Assembly (NCBI GenBank): GCA_963931925.1
Contig: OZ007575.1
Location: 40,209,346-40,273,345 of the forward strand
DNA from: Onchidella celtica
Taxonomy: Eukaryota; Mollusca; Gastropoda; Systellommatophora; Onchidiidae
Direction of reading: 5' to 3'
Length of the DNA stretch: 64,000 bases
How positions within the stretch are numbered: the stretch's first letter is position 1; the number at the start of each line of letters is the position of its first letter. Position numbers and translations under genes: made by a program. The notes below the pieces were generated by a model that saw only the letters and a program-made list of their open reading frames with translations, was not told the DNA's origin and did no database searches. Shown piece by piece: positions 49,829-59,553 of the stretch.

Positions 49829-52800
49829 CTGTATGATGAAAAAAAAACAACAACAAATGTAATATGAAACAAATATTCGGGTATTGTGACTTTTTGTCAT
49901 TATATCAACTAAAATATTATCTCAAAGAGCATATTCCTTCAGTATCCCCCAGGCTCCAACAATCACTGCAAATTTGTATGATGAGACAAAGAGGACATTC
50001 AATGAATACCACTGTCTAAAATGAATTATTTCATTTACTGTTTGTCTGGCTCACTTCATTTCACAACAGTAAAAGATTTCAGAAGTCAGATAAAATATTT
50101 GAAGGTTTAGGTGAAGTAAAGAAGAGGTAGTAAGGTTCTTCATGAAAAGATGACAAAAAATTCTGATTCACAGCTGTCTGACTAGATCCACACAGTGGTA
50201 TTTAATAAGCTGGTCATTTTGCTTGCACAGAAAAGGCAGAAATCACACAAATAAACTTTTTAAATCATAAATATTGCACACAGACAGGTACATCATTTAC
50301 CTGGAAAGAAAAGACAAACTGCCTTCAGTACAACCACCATTTCAAATGTAAGGCCAACTTGCTGAAGATCATGCGTGAGATTAAAGATCATGTCTAGGTA
50401 TTCCTGAGTGTACAGGGCCCGTAACTGGTGTATGCAGTAAGATGAGGCTGATTCCACTACAATATAATCCTCTCGACAGTAGCCCCGGAAATAGCCCAGA
50501 AGACACAAGTCAAGAATTGAGGCTGTCCAGAGAATAAGAATTACTATTATTCACTTGATACATATCAATGCTCAAATTCTGTTCCAAACAAACTACCAGT
50601 AGAGTAAATCTTTGGAATTAACAAAAGCCTCATTCACCTTACCAATGGAGTCATATGCACTGTCAGCACAATGGGAATAGCTTGGCATCCAGCATCTGTA
50701 AAAGGGATGGTCTGAGCTGGAGACAAGTGTCTTTCTTAAATTTACCCAGTAATGCCTAATGTGCTGTGAAGTGCTAAAGGTGGGGTTCTGCCTAACGAGC
50801 TGCAAAGCACCACAGGCCATCGCATTCGACATAATGTTTTAGGGCACATCTGGCAGCTAGGATTCTCAATACCAGAAATAATGCAATGTATGTGACTTAA
50901 AATGATACTTTGATCTTCTTCCTAGTCAAAGCAGTGACAAATTCTATCTGCTTTCTGTTCCCTGTGACAATTTTTCCAAATTCGTGTTTGTGAACATGGC
51001 ATTTCAAGCACTTTTACAATTGGTCTGAGAGATAAATGATGAAATAAAAGACTTCAACTGATATAGATTTACAGATTACAGAATAACAAAAGTAACAGTG
51101 ATGCAGAAACAAAAAACAAAACAAAATAAATTCACGCTCCAAGTTTTGGGCCCAATTCTTTTCACATTATACACCCAACCTCTTGCTGATATTTTCAGAA
51201 AATATGATCTTCAATACCACCAATATGCTGATGATAGCCAAATATATAAAGCATGTGATCTTGAAAACCTAGATGATACGATAAAAACAATGGAGCATTG
51301 CATACAAGAAGTTAAGAAATGGATGGATGATAATAAGCTAAAACTAAATGATGAGAAAACAGAAGTTATGCTCATAACGAATCCAAAACAAAAAATCAAT
51401 CCACCAGATCTCAATGTAAATGGCCATCTTATTAAAATGACAAGTAAAGTAAAAGATCTGGGCACAATCTTAGATGCAGAGATGTCAATGTCACCATTTA
51501 TTAGTCAGCTGTGTAAGAATCTTAATTTCCAATTACGGAAAATCAGCAGTATACGGCACTGCCTAACTACTGAAGTAACAAAACAGCTTGTAACATCGCT
51601 GTTTCTCTCTAGGCTGGACTATTGTAACATACTGCTAAGTGGTCTTCCAAAAAGTAAAATCAATAAGCTTCAGTTAATCCAAAATAATGCTGCAAGACTA
51701 ATAACAAGAAGAAAAAGGATAGATCACATAACACCAATATTTAAGGAGCTCCACTGGCTACCTATTGAGCAGCGAATAAAATATAAATTGGCTTTATTTT
51801 GTTATAAATGTGTCAACAACATGTCGCCAGAGTATATTTCAGAACTTATAGAACTGCATCGCCCTGCAAGAGCATTAAGATCATCTTCTGACAACTTTAG
51901 ACTAAAAGTACCCGTAGTGAACCTAAAAAGTTTTGGTGAAAGGGCTTTCAGCCATGTTGGGCCCAGGGTGTGGAATGAGATTCCTTTAGATGTCCGCAGT
52001 TCGCAAGTATTTTCACAGTTTAAAAGGATGTTAAAATGTCATTTGTATGAGAGTTTCTAGTCTATGTAAAAGCTATCTATTATTATTATTATTATGTGTG
52101 TATCAATGTGGGTTGTGTGTGTGAGTTTACCCATGTATTTTTTGACATGTTTCTGTAAAGCGCATAGAGCATTTTTGTAATGGATATGCGCTATATAAAT
52201 GCCATCCATTATTATTATTATTATTAAGTATTCTATTCTATTTTTCAACCCTGTAATCCAGTGACGCACTTCAGTGTCTACATCCCTATTCACCAGCAGA
52301 CCAGTGCTAAGTGCCCTCAATTTAGTTACCACGAACTCAGGAAGCCAGGGATATAGTACAGGTAAAACCAGGAGGTCAGGGTTCAAAGGGTTCAGAAGTA
52401 AATATTTTCAAAATTAGAGAAGTGACCCTTCCCTTAGGCGTAAAGGTACTGTGATGGTCAGGGTTCAAAGGATTAAAAAGTAAATATTTTCAAAATTAGA
52501 GTAGTAACCCTTCCCTTAGGCATAAAGGTGCTGGACTTGTGAAAGTAAGTTAGGCAGGAGTGGATTAAACTAATTTCCTACCATATCTGCAGATTAAAAT
52601 ATCATTATATGCAGCTAAAAAAAAAAAAACAATTTGAAAATTTGTGAACATATTTTCAAATGAATGAAAAGACTACTTTTTGCCTACCATATTTATTATA
52701 TATATGTGAGTGTGCATGAGAAAACCCACAATATGTCGAAAACATGACATTTTGAGTTCTGTGCATATAATAAAAGACAAGACATTCCTGATAAATTGAA

Positions 52801-55800
52801 GTCAGTGACACCCTTAAAACAAGATTTTGAGAAAACAGCATTTAGTCCTAAAAGTAGCAATAGCTAATTGACCCATTACTATTGGAGTGATTGCTGTTAG
52901 GAGACCGTAGTCTAATAACTAAGCCGGTATAGAGATCATAGTGAGTAGTGTTCACTGCTCATCTACAGTTTACCCTGTAACATGCCACGGTCCCCTAAAC
53001 AATAATAATAATAATAATAATAATAAGTACATTTATATAGCGCTTTATGCCTAGACCTCAAAGCGCTTTACAAACGCATTCACTCCCACATTCTAATTGT
53101 ACATAATATGCACACAATCTCACTCAAGCACATGCACAGATTCCTAATGCTATAGAAGTTAGTTTGACAAATATTTCTTAAAAAGGTAAGTCTTGAGGTG
53201 TTTTTTGAATATTGCAACACTGCATGCAGACCTCAATGAAAATGGCAATGAATTCCAAACAGATGGTCCGACAATACTAAAAGCTCTGTCACCATATCTC
53301 TTAAGTTTGGATCTTGGTACCTCTAAAAATTTTGAATTTTGTGACCTAAGATCTCTCGTAGGTGCATAGGGACAGAGTAGTTCTTTTAAATAAAAAGGTT
53401 CTGAGGTTTGAAGTGCATTAAAACATAAAACCGCAATTTTGTATTCAATCCTGGCTTTAACAGGTAGCCAGTGGAGAGTTTGTAGCATTTCTGTTGCACT
53501 TTCTGATTTAGACAGCCAAGTCGGAAGTTTTTGGATCTTGTTATGAGACCGTAGTCATTACAAAGCCTTTATAGAGATCATAGTGAGTAGTGTTCACTGT
53601 TCGTCTACAGTTTACCCTGTAACATGCCATGGTCCCCTAAACAACAGCCAAGTTGGAAGTTTGTGTCGGACCCATATTTTCACTTCAAAGCCGTTTTTCT
53701 CAAAATCAGCTCTTTCGACATATTGTGGGTTTTCTCGTGCACACTCACATATTGTGAAAAATATGTGATACCTGAACCACTACCAGGAATCAGAGATGCT
53801 ACTTGGAACTCCAAACTACCATTTGTCCTAATATGTATTACTTATACATCACGACTAATTATTGTCAACAAGAAACACTTGACTATAATAGAAGAACGAT
53901 CACAGTTCAGCAGAATAAGAAGTCAAATTTGGAACTGTTAAACAGCCAATAAAAATTCTGTCATAACATACTGAAATGACAGATTTTCTAGAAATGTAGT
54001 GGCTAAAGATAAAACTGTTACAACATAGTACAGTGAATTTTTGACTTCTGTTTGGGTTTCCAGTGCAAGCAATAAATACACAAAAATTATCACTAATGAC
54101 AATCAATGTCACAGGACACACTAAGGCATAAATTTTGTCAGCAGGTTAAGACTGGTGCCAAAGATAATATTGTCTCTGTTCCCTAAGACTGTACTAACTC
54201 AAAAATATGAAAAATCGATTTTAAATAAATAAATAATAATGTATAGCATTTATATAGCGCATATCCATTTAAAATGCTCTATGCGCTTTACAGAAACAAC
54301 ATGTCAACCACAGAGCAGAATGGAGAATACACACATTCAACAACATTTAAGGCCACATTAAATGATCTTGGTTCTACAATCCTAAGCTGAAAAATACTCG
54401 AATAGCAAACTTTCAAAAGCCACTGTCACGAGACCAGTTGTGCTAAAGTAAACAGTTTTCGCTTCTCCTGAGAGGTAGCCAAAACCAGTTGCTACAGTTT
54501 TAGGGAACAGGGGTGATATAATCTCAATATTTGAAATTTTAAACAATGACCAAATGGTACTCGGCACTAAAATTTCAAAACTGGCTTCAAAATATTATCA
54601 TGCCGTATCATTCAGACAATTACACAGAATGAACTGATACAGCATCATTTGTGACTAGCCCATGCCCATGCTGACCCTATCAATTCAGAAAATCTTATTC
54701 TGATCTTCTTACACCATTTAGCACTTGTGAATGGTTACAAAATTAACACATCATGAGGTATATACATTACACTGACAGCCTAATATTTGTGAGTTCCCTG
54801 CCCTGGACTTCAGTATGAACTGTTGTTCCTTCAGGTGCTCATGATGTCTTGGGTATTTTTGGTGAAAGCATTAATTACACTGTAAACCCAGTTCTAAAAC
54901 AGCCTCACCTTGGAGTCTCTTAAAATGTAAATGGGGGATATACTGATAATCAAAGAGACATATAAATATGAAAGAGCACCTGCTTAATGAAATACTAATT
55001 TTCCAATTCTTACCTTTGACCAAAGCTGTCTGATCTTCAATGCACAATGACTTAAAACCTGGAATTAGTTTCATAAAAGCAATCATTTCTCTAATAGCCG
55101 CATCCATTCTCTCTGCAGCAAAATCAATGTCACTGAGCCTGCCATCCACATCCAGTCCTGTTGTACTGTAAAACTGATCATACTCTTCCCTATTGATAGC
55201 CCCCATGTGTCCAAATACTTCTGTCTGTAAATGGCATTTTTCCTGGATGATAAAAAGAAAATGGAATCTTGATTTTACAAAATCAGAGAAAAGGTATGAT
55301 AGAAAGAATGTATTTCAACAGGCTGAACAAATCATCAAAGACATTCCACAATTGCCCGGGTCAAGTTTAGGTGTTTTTTGTAAATTCAAACAAAAAATGT
55401 TGACTTTGACTGTAGTTGTAAATGTTAGGGGAACAGAGTATTTTACATACAATGCTATAGTAACATTATAGCTGAACAGTAACACAGCTCAGTATTTCTC
55501 TAGTTGACTTTGTGATTAGATTAGACTACATTTCCCCTGAAATGGTGATTTAGGTGGATATGGATTGTCGTTTAAAATCTCATAAATCAACAAAACAAAA
55601 GAATGGTACTGTTGAGCAGTGCAATGTGACTGACTGTTAAGATGTGCATTTCATTTCAAAACACCAAAAAAAAAAAAAAAGACTCGAGCAATTGTGAAAT
55701 GACCTCAATGAAATACTGTTTTTTTTTTATTCTTTTCCTCTCTCATCATAAGTACATGTACCACCAAGGTAATCAGAACACACTTTTGCCTCCTATTCTC

Positions 55801-58800
55801 TTCATGTTTCAATATTTAACATGAAGTGGTGTGTTATTATTTGACAGTGTAAGTCTCTGATTTAACAGGATGCTGCTCATTAAGAAACAACCATACAGTG
55901 TTTCCAGGATGTACTCGAAAGGACACAAATGAACGAGTACCACCACTATTGTCAAATTGTTATGCCTAAGTGAGGATGGGCTGCTGTGTTCCCTAACAAC
56001 TGTCTGACGCACTACGTCCCGTGACGAGCGTCACTTAAATGACTAAGCAAAAGATAGTCTCAGTTTAAGGCCACACTGTCTTATTTCTCTACTCTGTATA
56101 CTGAGTACGAGTCCTGCTACCTAATCCCATACCAGTCTGTTCATCAGAAAAAAAATTCACAAGCTGAGAGCTCAATGACATATATGCAGTAGAACTTCAT
56201 TAGATCAAACCTGCTGTGGGAACAAATAGAAACAATCACGAGTCAGCTACATGACAAAATTACAGCTTGGACAGGAACAAGAAAAGAGGAAGCATCTGGA
56301 TGCCCAGACAAACATTCTACAATATCAAACATAATTGTTCAAACAAGATGTTTATCATTTTAGAAAAACTGAAAGAAATCTACACAGCACAACAGAAACT
56401 CCTGGCTGATGAATAAAAACCTGTACTTCAGAGGTACAGCCTGTATTCAAGCGATGCAGGTCACTGTCATAGTCAAAAGTGATGTCCATTATTTCTCTGG
56501 GAAGAGTGGGTATGATTATTTCATTGTCCCCTCTTTATTACATCGTCCCAATCATTACAATATACACTGCAACTGTCTCAACCTTTTACACGTGCTCTTC
56601 ATATCATTCATTTCTAAACTTTCTCAACATTTTCATGAGTCACTCTGCATTTCTTCCACTTACTCTTGTTCTTATCGACAGTGTCAGGCACAAACCAAGT
56701 AAGTCTGAAAATTTTAATTCTTTTTATAGTACCAATCTGTGAACCTTGGAATCCTGTATAATATGTCAAAATAGCTCCGTTACCCAATAGAAATACTCAA
56801 ACGTGATCAAAACGGCTTTGTTTTATCAGCAGTTTATTGTTCCTCCTGTAAAATTTGCTATCTCAACTTCGCAGGTTTGCACCCAACATCATCATTATAC
56901 TGTCTCTCCAAGACATACTTTTTATTTCATTCTTTCATTTTCTTTAAACTGCTCGATAACATCAACATTTTTACCACTGACTGCACAACTCGTACTTACC
57001 CTGCATTCTTGGATCTTGGCCTGCAGAAACTCTTCTGTTAAACTGTTTGAGTCATTGATGGTCTGTTGATGGCTGGACACGAGTGAAGATATCACTTCTT
57101 CCAGGTCCTCATCACTGAATTCTTGCCAAGTCCCTGTACAGTCCTCTGAGCAGCCAGAACGGAAAGCATATGAGGTAGATGACGAAGAGGTGGACATAGG
57201 TGAGCGACGGGAGTAAGGAGACCACTTGGATGGACTGCCCTGCAGCCTCTGTGACTGAGGAGAAAGGTCAAGACTTTCCTCTGCAGACTGAGGTGATAAC
57301 AAAGTTGTGCACAGTGGACTATTGATATTAAAGTTTGGATCATGTGGTGGTTTCAGGCTGGCAAAAGATTCCTCAGATTTTGATTTGCTATAGCCTGAGC
57401 TACTATCTTTAGCCAATACCTTTGGTTTGTCTGCTGTTGGCAATGTTTCTGATGTAGATGGCGTGGGACAAGATGGTAAAGAAATTTCTGTATACGAAGG
57501 AGACGAAGAGGGACCACTTGGTGAAGGTGCAGCTGAATTAGGTCGGCTTTCTAATGTTGAACAAATTGTTGTGAAAACTCTGCTCTGAAGCGTAGATTGT
57601 GTGCTGTTTGAAGGAAGGTCCCTATCAGCACAAGTTTTCTGTTGTTGAGAGCCAGAGGGGGATGACACTGTGCTATCACCAGATTCATCGGGCATAGAGT
57701 TGTCCTCTGTGTCCATATCCGACTGGCTGTCTTCTTTCTTGGCCATTTCCAGCATTTTGATTTCCAGTGTATCCTGCGTCCTTTTCATGTAGGTGTAACG
57801 ACCAGTCTTGATGGCTGGGAACACAAAGGGTGGATCATGGAGGCCATACAAAATTTATGTAATTCCTCACTGCACTTTAGGAATAGCCTACTGAATGATG
57901 TACAGGCTCACTGACTGCTTAGCAAATGAACTGATGGATAGATGAATCCAAGCAGTGGAAAGGAAATAAACAAATGTGGATAGATGGATTGGTGAGTGAA
58001 TCAGTTGGCTAAGGATAAACAAAAGCCTTCAGCTGTCACTGGTTGGCTCGTTTGTTGACTGCTTGACTGATTCACAAATTCATTCAGTTACGCTGCATTT
58101 TGTCTGCACCACTTTTCCTCAAATGAAATTATTAACTTCACTACATTTATTTATCCATTCATGCATGTACCAAAAATGCAGCATCTGCATATTATGACTG
58201 TGCTAGTACTAAAACACTTAGTGAGCATAAACCTACTGCATCCTTAATCATCACAAAACTACCATGGTTACCACTAATTCTCTAACGGAAAGGAAAGAAC
58301 AGAACATTACTTTCTAAGGACATCAGAATCAATTTAAGAAGTAGTCACTGTACTATAAAGAAAAATGACCTGCCCAATAAGGATTCTCTGTTTTATAAAC
58401 CAAAATGGTCTGCACAATAAATATCGACTATTTCATGACCAAAGATGATCTGATATTTTACTAACCATCTTTTGACATTCCAACTGACAAACACTTGAGA
58501 TAGCGACATTTTGGACAACTTTTTCTTCTGTTAGTACCGATAACGCAGTTGCCCTTTCCAATGCAATCGTATTCTCCATTCCGTAGCAGGCTCCGTCTGA
58601 AGAAGCCCTACAAAAAGAATAGGACAATCAATGATACAGCTGGCCTGACATTTCTGTTAATTAAAGGTGTAAGTTTTACTACAGCTACTCTTTAGCATGA
58701 AGGAACATCATAAAAAAATTGCACAATAAATTTTTGTTGTTCTTATTGTTCTCTTCAATTTGACAAGCAGGCAACCTAGGGAATGGAAAACAGTGGACAA

Positions 58801-59536
58801 AACTGTTACTATATTTATCAGCAATTGTACTTGTCATTGTAGGCTGTGAATTTTAATGCCCAACACTTTTGTAATATGTCTGAAGAAAAAAAAAAAACAG
58901 ATTTCCAATAAATGATTTGTAAGTCTGAATTTGAAAGCCATGATCTAAGTTTTGCAGCTTTACTGCACCGGATATAAGTTCATCTCAGAGACAAGGATAA
59001 AAATTGGCCAAGAATAAACACCTCCCTCCCCCCTTCTTTGATATCCTCTGTCGCTTCTATTTCTCATTTATCTCGTTTGGCTCACCCCAAAACAGATGCG
59101 GACAAAGAAAAGCAAGAATTAGAATGCATCAAAGCTACGGCAGAAATGTTCCTCCTGTAATATTTAATATGTTAATCAATGTTTAACAAAGAAAGTGATT
59201 TCCCAAAGACAGATTCTGATATTCCTCAAACAGCACACAACAGAGTGGGTAGCACCTAAAGTCCCTCTTGTGCAATCTAACCCTAACACAGGACCCTGAA
59301 ATAGAATGACAAGCTCAAATTTGATAAATATTTAAAGTTTCAGTTGCAGTGCTTCCCAGTCAAACTTCGCTGACACAGCACCAGTGCAACAGATAAACTT
59401 GACGTACCTTGCAAGCCTCACAAGTGTTGACTCCGTAGTGAAAACCCGCTGCCTGTTCTCCACATACACGACACGGGGGCAGCGGTCCTGCTACATTGGA
59501 CATCCGCTCCTCGGGCGCTCGTTTCTTACCCCGCAT
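49572..59536 (-). CDS. Nuclear receptor (NR1-like), six coding exons, about 597 aa
   Basis: Ligand-type nuclear transcription factor, expected to act in the nucleus on hormone-response-element DNA. Exons join in frame: 59536-59408, 58607-58466, 57814-57000, 55242-55014, 50522-50301, 49828-49572, total 1794 nt with stop. All introns are GT-AG. Residues 22-87 form a canonical C4 DNA-binding domain (C-X2-C-X13-C-X2-C, then C-X5-C-X9-C-X2-C). Residues about 91-360 are a long Ser/Pro-rich hinge. From about 363 onward is the ligand-binding domain, with the helix 3-4 signature FMKLIPGFKSLCIEDQ and a final AF-2 helix PILIELFFGN. The P-box is CEACKG, where most NR1 receptors have CEGCKG. The C-terminus resembles VDR/PXR ends by memory of the family. 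NR1 membership is inference from finger sequence and LBD; a mollusc-expanded NR1 group such as NR1P is possible. The start at 59536 is the first Met after an acceptor, so a 5' UTR exon lies upstream and is not identified. Confidence 0.88.
50301..50522 (-). CDS. Nuclear receptor coding exon 5: central LBD helices
   Basis: Acceptor CTGGACAG, donor GTAAATGA, 222 nt. After the split Ala codon it reads SILDLCLLGYFRGYC and ends VVVLKAVCLFFPG, matching the helix 8 region (LKAI-LF-PD) of nuclear receptors. The next exon supplies the Asp of the conserved PDR motif across the splice junction, which is strong support for the join. Confidence 0.86.
51140..52227 (+). mobile_element. L2/CR1-type LINE, 5'-truncated reverse transcriptase C-terminal half
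   Basis: An open frame to 52060 carries non-LTR reverse transcriptase motifs: VLGPILFTLYTQPL, the catalytic YADD box (HQYADDSQIY), the thumb region, and the C-terminal FGERAFSHVGPRVWNEIP and FKRMLKCHLY typical of CR1/L2 elements. Homology begins abruptly at VLGP near 51140, within the motif QGSVLGP, so the 5' half including the endonuclease is missing. After the stop are (TAT)n, a tail with GCGCTATATAAATG and a terminal TTA microsatellite to about 52227. The frame is intact over 300 codons, so the insertion is fairly young. It is antisense to the receptor gene that contains it. Confidence 0.88.
52376..52538. repeat. 82-bp tandem duplication in intron 4
   Basis: Two units sharing GTCAGGGTTCAAAGG, GTAAATATTTTCAAAATTAG and CCCTTCCCTTAGGC at 82-bp spacing, few differences. 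Confidence 0.82.
52705..53749. mobile_element. TA-flanked MITE, copy 2, carrying a nested L2 fragment
   Basis: Terminal inverted repeats begin TGTGAGTGTGCATGAGAAAA and continue into CCCACAATATGTCGA; both ends are flanked by TA (52703-52704 and 53750-53751), the Tc1/mariner target duplication. The interior is a tandem duplication of a roughly 130-bp unit containing TTTACCCTGTAACATGCCA. The first unit is interrupted by an L2 fragment at about 53003-53512. Removing it leaves about 535 bp, matching copy 1 at 5504-6050 in inverted orientation. No transposase is encoded. Confidence 0.82.
53003..53512 (-). mobile_element. L2-type LINE 3' fragment inserted in a MITE
   Basis: On the minus strand an open frame (53488-53159) reads LHWLPVKARIEYKIAVLCFN through GDRAFSIVGPSVWNSLP to FKKHLKTYLF and stop, the C-terminus of CR1/L2 reverse transcriptase proteins. 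Downstream is a tail with AGCGCTATATAAATG and a TTA repeat at the 3' end (53003-53028). The element is severely 5'-truncated. Comparison with the empty site in copy 1 shows insertion between AAACAA and CAGCCAAG with at most a one- or two-base target duplication. Confidence 0.85.
54225..54310 (-). mobile_element. L2 LINE 3' tail fragment
   Basis: On the minus strand it reads CTGTAAAGCGCATAGAGCAT, then GGATATGCGCTATATAAATG and an AT/TTA-rich end. It matches, almost base for base, the tail of the L2 element at 52155-52227, so it is the same family. Only the tail is recognisable. Confidence 0.75.
54382..54542. repeat. Dispersed repeat R2, copy 2
   Basis: Same-strand copy of 16466-16624, about 160 bp, inside nuclear receptor intron 4. 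Confidence 0.72.
55014..55242 (-). CDS. Nuclear receptor coding exon 4: LBD helices 1-4
   Basis: Acceptor CATCCAG, donor GTAAGAAT, 229 nt, starting in phase 0 and ending one base into a codon. It reads EKCHLQTEVFGHM and continues into the core LBD signature IAFMKLIPGFKSLCIEDQTA. Lys before the exon end and the acidic AF-2 residue in the last exon are the expected charge-clamp partners for coactivator LxxLL helices. The junction with exon 5 restores an Ala codon (VK-A-SILDLCL). Confidence 0.87.
57000..57814 (-). CDS. Nuclear receptor coding exon 3: T/A-box and long hinge
   Basis: Acceptor TTCCCAG, donor GTAAGTACG, 815 nt, giving 271 residues plus a split codon. It opens with AIKTGRYTYMKRTQDTLEIK, the basic extension that follows the second finger. 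The rest is low-complexity: Ser, Pro, Thr and acidic residues, with repeated SP pairs in the middle (for example SPSKWSPYSRRSP) and an acidic segment FSDEDLEEV near the end. This hinge is several times longer than the roughly 50-100 residues usual in NR1 receptors. SP and TP sites suggest proline-directed phosphorylation (inference). Confidence 0.87.
58466..58607 (-). CDS. Nuclear receptor coding exon 2: second zinc finger
   Basis: Starts after acceptor TTTTTGTAG and encodes 47 residues beginning GFFRRSLLRNGEYDC and ending CLSVGMSKD. All four zinc-ligating cysteines of finger two are present, with the CX5C D-box (CIGKGNC) and CPKCRYLKC. It ends after one base of a Gly/Ala codon at donor GTTAGT. 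This reading frame has no long stand-alone ORF; it is visible only by joining to exons 1 and 3. Confidence 0.87.
59408..59536 (-). CDS. Nuclear receptor coding exon 1: N-terminus and first zinc finger
   Basis: Encodes 43 residues: a short basic A/B region (MRGKKRAPEER) followed by the first zinc finger, CRVCGEQAAGFHYGVNTCEA plus CK. It ends in phase 0 at an AAG codon followed by donor GTACGT. On the 5' side an acceptor (TTCCAG) lies one base before the ATG, so translation probably starts here after splicing from a noncoding leader; a coding upstream exon is not excluded. A second Met (residue 12) is an alternative start. Splitting the DNA-binding domain between CEACK and GFFRR is a common intron site in nuclear receptors. 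Confidence 0.85.
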
Positions 59537-59553
59537 TCTGGAACACACACACA

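Larger units (their letters stand above)
50523..55013 (-). other. Intron 4 of the nuclear receptor, transposon-packed
   Basis: 4.49 kb between LBD exons 4 and 5. Going up the plus strand it holds an unassigned 79-codon ORF (50593-50832, minus), an L2-like LINE in antisense orientation (51140-52227), an 82-bp tandem duplication (52376-52538), a TA-flanked MITE with an L2 fragment inside (52705-53749), an L2 3' tail (54225-54310) and a dispersed repeat (54382-54542). Confidence 0.75.

Noticed and set aside
57092-57343. Second minus-strand ORF overlapping receptor exon 3
   Set aside because: Out of frame with the receptor; exon 3 frame is fixed by splice phases on both sides.
58433-58627. 64-codon ORF covering the second zinc-finger exon
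   Set aside because: Wrong frame; the true zinc-finger frame is seen only when joined from 58607 in phase 0.
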